Assembly: GCA_910584195.1 (NCBI GenBank)
Contig: CAJTYV010000001.1
Span: 192,818 to 256,817, forward strand
DNA from: an uncultured Ruminococcus sp.
Lineage (GTDB): Bacteria > Bacillota > Clostridia > Oscillospirales > Ruminococcaceae
Direction: 5' to 3'
Length of the DNA: 64,000 nucleotides
The notes below the pieces were generated by a model. The model ran no database searches. It was not told where the DNA came from and saw only the letters and a list, made by a program, of their open reading frames with translations. The position numbers and the translations under genes were made by a program. Positions 61,268-64,000 of this stretch are shown here, one piece after another. Positions within the stretch are counted from its first letter, which is position 1. Every line of letters begins with the position of its first letter.

Positions 61268-62479
61268 ATGGCAAAAATTACCATGAAGACTCCCTTGGTG
61301 GAAATGGACGGAGACGAAATGACCCGAATCCTCTGGCAGTGGATTAAGGAAATTCTTCTTGAACCATACGTTGAACTTAACACGGAATACTACGATCTCG
61401 GACTTGAATACCGTGAAAAAACAAAAGATCAGGTTACTATTGATTCCGCCGAGGCTACGAAAAAATACGGAGTTGCCGTAAAATGTGCGACAATTACTCC
61501 CAACGCAGCAAGAATGCCAGAGTACAACCTTACACAGATGTGGAAATCCCCCAACGGAACTATCAGAGCCGCGCTCGACGGAACTGTTTTCAGAACACCC
61601 ATTATTGTTAAGGGAATCGAACCGTATATCCCTACATGGACGAAACCTATCACTATCGCCCGTCACGCTTACGGCGATGTTTACAAAAACTCTGAAATGC
61701 GCGTTGAAAAAGGATGTAAGGCGGAACTTGTAGTTACTGACGAAAACGGAAACGAAACGCGTGAGCTTATTCACGATTTTGCAAAATCAGACGGTATCAT
61801 TCAGGGACTTCACAATCTTGATGATTCTATCGCAGGTTTTGCAAGAGCATGCCTTAACTACGGTCTCGACCTGAAACAGGACGTATGGTTCGCTACAAAG
61901 GATACCATTTCCAAAAAATACGATCACCGTTTCAAGGATATTTTCGCTGAGATCTACGAAAACGAATATAAAGAAAAATACGAGGCTGCCGGAATTGAGT
62001 ATTTTTATACTCTTATTGACGATGCAGTTGCCCGTGTTATACGTTCCAACGGAGGATATATCTGGGCTTGCAAAAACTATGACGGAGACGTAATGTCTGA
62101 TATGGTTTCAACTGCTTACGGTTCGCTTGCTATGATGACATCTGTTCTTGTATCTCCTGACGGCATTTACGAATATGAAGCGGCACACGGCACTGTACAG
62201 CGTCATTACTATAAGTATCTCAAGGGCGAAGAAACATCTACCAACTCTGTTGCTACTATTTTTGCATGGTCCGGCGCACTCCGCAAACGGGGAGAACTTG
62301 ACGAAACTCCGGAACTATGCGAATTCGCGGATAAACTTGAAAAAGCTACCGTTCAAACTATTGAAAGCGGAATTATGACAGGCGATCTTTACCTTATTTC
62401 CAAGCTTGAAAACAAGAAAAAGGTTGACTCTAAAACATTCCTTGAAGAAATCAAGGTAAATCTCGATAAGCTTATTTAA
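61268..62479 (+). CDS. icd: NADP-dependent isocitrate dehydrogenase
   Basis: 403-residue enzyme oxidising isocitrate to 2-oxoglutarate and CO2 with NADP. The start KTPLVEMDGDEMTRILWQ and NGTIRAALDGTVFR, AHGTVQRHYYKYLKGE are those of the eukaryote-like, homodimeric subfamily, not the E. coli type. GGAGGT lies about eight bases before the ATG. Follows aconitase and a small membrane gene; an inverted repeat and a palindromic element lie between it and rex. Confidence 0.94.
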   Translation: MAKITMKTPLVEMDGDEMTRILWQWIKEILLEPYVELNTEYYDLGLEYREKTKDQVTIDSAEATKKYGVAVKCATITPNAARMPEYNLTQMWKSPNGTIRAALDGTVFRTPIIVKGIEPYIPTWTKPITIARHAYGDVYKNSEMRVEKGCKAELVVTDENGNETRELIHDFAKSDGIIQGLHNLDDSIAGFARACLNYGLDLKQDVWFATKDTISKKYDHRFKDIFAEIYENEYKEKYEAAGIEYFYTLIDDAVARVIRSNGGYIWACKNYDGDVMSDMVSTAYGSLAMMTSVLVSPDGIYEYEAAHGTVQRHYYKYLKGEETSTNSVATIFAWSGALRKRGELDETPELCEFADKLEKATVQTIESGIMTGDLYLISKLENKKKVDSKTFLEEIKVNLDKLI

Positions 62480-62486
62480 AGAGGAA

Positions 62487-62552
62487 CGCTGACTATGAAC
62501 TGCGCCCTCTCCGCACATTCCAAATGCAGGTCAGCTCGCAGTTCAGTCAGCG
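62487..62552. repeat. Inverted repeat after icd
   Basis: CGCTGACTATGAACTGCG (62487-62504) pairs with CGCAGTTCAGTCAGCG (62537-62552) apart from a two-base bulge; 32-base loop. No T-run follows. Confidence 0.5.
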
Positions 62553-62568
62553 GTTTCCAAGAATACAT

Positions 62569-62584
62569 ATCTGTAAATACAGAT
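62569..62584. promoter_or_regulatory. Palindrome ATCTGTAAATACAGAT
   Basis: 16-bp inverted repeat (ATCTGTA/TACAGAT) one base before the palindromic element; operator-like but unassigned. Confidence 0.3.
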
Positions 62585-62585
62585 T

Positions 62586-62745
62586 TATACTCGCCGCTAT
62601 TGCAAAATGTCCAAAGGATGCCGAACAGAAATTTTGTATGTTAAAGCGGAGGAGAAAAGCATACTGTCGTATGGTAACGACGACAACGCAGAAAGACAAA
62701 ATTTGTGTCAGCATAACTGGATATTTTGTAACAGCGGCGAGTATA
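62586..62745. mobile_element. MITE-like element, TATACTCGCC family, copy 2
   Basis: 160 bp with 23-bp inverted ends starting TATACTCGCCGCTATTGCAA at 62586 and closing at 62745; 21 of 23 positions pair. Inner GAAATTTTGT / ACAAAATTTG extends the palindrome, with a TCGT/ACGA tip. Same ends and length as the element at 35867. It ends 22 bases before the rex ATG, so it forms most of the rex upstream region. Confidence 0.7.
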
Positions 62746-62767
62746 TGTATTCCGGGAGGGCTAAATA

Positions 62768-63409
62768 ATGTCAAAAAACACAATTTCTAATTCCGTTATC
62801 AGACGTTTACCGAGATACCACCGTTTTCTCGGTGAATTGGAAGCCAACGGATATGTTCGGATCTCTTCGAGAGAACTTGCCGAAAAAATGGGACTTACCG
62901 CTTCTCAGATACGTCAGGACTTTAATTGTTTCGGTGAATTCGGTCAGCAGGGTTACGGCTATAATGTCAGTGCTCTCAAAGGAGAGATTGGAAGAATATT
63001 GGGGCTTGACAGAGTGACCCCAATGATACTGCTCGGTGCAGGCAACCTCGGAAGAGCTATCGCTTCCCATGTTGATTTTCGCAGCAAAGGCTTTGAGCTG
63101 ATCGGCATTTTTGATTCAAGCAAAGAGATTATCGGCAAAAAAATCGGCGATATCACTATATCAGATATAAGCGAACTTGATGCTTTTTGCAGCAAAACAA
63201 AACCTCAGGGAGCTGTTCTCTGTATTCCAAAAGAGGCTGCTGCAAAGGAAATAGAAAAACTTATTGGATTTGGAATACGGGCTTTCTGGAATTTCACTCA
63301 CTATGACCTGCGTATTGACCATGCGGATATTGCGGTGGAAAACGTTCACCTTGGCGACAGCCTTGCTACATTATCCTATCGTCTCAATCCGAACAGCAAC
63401 GTTTGTTAA
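62768..63409 (+). CDS. rex: Redox-sensing transcriptional repressor Rex
   Basis: 213-residue repressor that senses the NADH/NAD ratio. N-terminal winged helix (RISSRELAEKMGLTASQIRQDFNCFGEFG) and Rossmann domain with GAGNLGRAIA. NADH binding releases it from DNA at fermentation genes. GGGAGG stands nine bases before the ATG. It lies between icd and fumC; no clear Rex operator was found in the window. Confidence 0.95.
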   Translation: MSKNTISNSVIRRLPRYHRFLGELEANGYVRISSRELAEKMGLTASQIRQDFNCFGEFGQQGYGYNVSALKGEIGRILGLDRVTPMILLGAGNLGRAIASHVDFRSKGFELIGIFDSSKEIIGKKIGDITISDISELDAFCSKTKPQGAVLCIPKEAAAKEIEKLIGFGIRAFWNFTHYDLRIDHADIAVENVHLGDSLATLSYRLNPNSNVC

Positions 63410-63471
63410 AAAAATCACTAACTTTTGGAAAGTGAATAAATAAATTCTTTAATTAAAGGTGGTAACTTTAA

Positions 63472-64000
63472 ATGGATTATCGTATTGAACATGACTCTAT
63501 GGGAGAGGTCAGAGTACCTGCTGATAAATACTGGGCAGCTCAGACCGAACGAAGTCACGAAAATTTTCTTATCGGAGTTGGTATAGAGACTATGCCTCGT
63601 GAGATAACTCACGCTTTCGGTATTTTAAAAAAGGCTGCTGCTATTGCAAATCATGAGCTTCGTCCCGAAAAAATGACGGATGAAAAGCTTTCCGCAATTT
63701 CTCAGGCTTGCGACGAGGTGATCAGCGGTTCTCTCAACGATCATTTTCCGCTTGTCGTATGGCAGACAGGCAGCGGAACTCAATCCAATATGAATGCTAA
63801 CGAGGTAATTGCCAACCGCGGAAATGAAATTGCCGGAAGCAAACTTCTTCATCCAAATGATGACATTAATATGAGCCAGTCATCAAACGACACATTCCCT
63901 ACGGCAATGCACATTGCCGCTGTAATAGCAATTGAAGATAAGGTCATTCCAGCTGTTAACACGCTCATTGATACTTTTAAAAGACTTGAAGCTGAAAACG
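63472..64000 (+). CDS. fumC: Class II fumarate hydratase, 3' end outside window
   Basis: First 176 residues of fumarase, which interconverts fumarate and malate. MDYRIEHDSMGEVRVPADKY, WQTGSGTQSNMNANEVIANR and NMSQSSNDTFPTAMH are typical of class II fumarases (TGSGTQSNMN rather than the aspartase variant GAGTSxNMN). AAAGGTGG lies nine bases before the ATG. The C-terminal two-thirds with the GSSxMPxKxN signature lie outside, so an aspartase-like alternative cannot be fully excluded. Confidence 0.9.
   Translation, partial: MDYRIEHDSMGEVRVPADKYWAAQTERSHENFLIGVGIETMPREITHAFGILKKAAAIANHELRPEKMTDEKLSAISQACDEVISGSLNDHFPLVVWQTGSGTQSNMNANEVIANRGNEIAGSKLLHPNDDINMSQSSNDTFPTAMHIAAVIAIEDKVIPAVNTLIDTFKRLEAEN

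Noticed and set aside
62494..62637. 47-codon frame MNCALSAHSK... after icd
   Set aside because: It begins inside an inverted repeat and runs into the palindromic element; no family features.
63396..63425. Possible Rex operator (TTGTTAA half-site) at the end of rex
   Set aside because: Only one half matches the TTGTTAANNNNTTAACAA-type consensus and it overlaps the rex stop codon.
1..64000. tRNA or rRNA genes, prophage, restriction or other defence system
   Set aside because: None could be recognised on either strand; genes are mostly housekeeping, and no phage, toxin-antitoxin or nuclease clusters appear.

Overview
The window looks like chromosome of an anaerobic, cellulolytic, spore-forming member of the Oscillospiraceae, most like Ruminococcus of the R. 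flavefaciens / R. champanellensis type. The main evidence is a secreted GH9 cellulase with a CBM3c-like module and a C-terminal dockerin whose second repeat is of the Ruminococcus kind. A spoIIAA-spoIIAB-sigF operon and the usual Firmicutes gene neighbourhoods (rplS-lepB-rbgA-rnhB, tig-clpP-clpX, lepA-hemW) support this. Species cannot be fixed from the sequence alone.

Layout, left to right. 1-6554 (minus) is one very long gene cut by the left window edge. It encodes a signal peptide, two choice-of-anchor-A-like domains, about six SpaA/Cna-B-like domains and a Thr-rich 12-residue repeat. 6.9-11.3 kb (minus) is a housekeeping operon: DUF951, prfA, a Sua5-type tsaC, coaE and an M18 aminopeptidase. 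11.5-12.9 kb carries an unknown gene and an S1-domain protein. An AT-rich, probably acquired acyltransferase follows, then a P-type ATPase. 16.7-20.0 kb (plus) is maf, DUF1015, DUF3267 and a patatin. 20.1-26.4 kb (minus) is a proteostasis block: a ClpA/ClpC-type ATPase, clpX, clpP and tig, interrupted by a small cysteine-rich peptide gene on the plus strand. 26.6-32.7 kb (minus) is rplS (with a long leader), two signal peptidases, rbgA, rnhB, yraN, thrC and a phosphoesterase. 32.7-35.8 kb (minus) holds two radical-SAM-related tRNA/ribosome-type genes, cdd and DUF896. 36.7-40.5 kb (plus) is lepA, three small unknown genes and hemW. 40.6-42.0 kb (minus) is the spoIIA operon with a sigma-H-like promoter. 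42.3-48.3 kb holds a flavin reductase, a BofC-like protein, a class A PBP, an RlmL-type methyltransferase, comF and a C_GCAxxG_C_C protein. The GH9 cellulase, a TrpR-like regulator and rnpB follow. 52.5-57.9 kb (plus) is a HAD phosphatase, lon, engB and lysA. The last 5 kb (plus) is aconitase, isocitrate dehydrogenase, the NADH sensor Rex and fumarase (cut by the right edge).

Structure beyond genes. Two ~160-bp long-palindrome elements share terminal inverted repeats beginning TATACTCGCC (35867-36028 and 62586-62745). A lone copy of the same end abuts the maf promoter (16638-16657). A different 145-bp element with TTA flanks lies between tig and clpP. Two genes (58033 and the PBP at about 43391) have a strong Shine-Dalgarno eight bases before an in-frame ATA, suggesting ATA initiation. 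The adhesin tail shows a 72-bp higher-order repeat built only from a synonymous GCC/GCT alternation. No tRNA, rRNA, CRISPR array, prophage or complete insertion sequence was recognised, and no clear new defence or mobile system was found.
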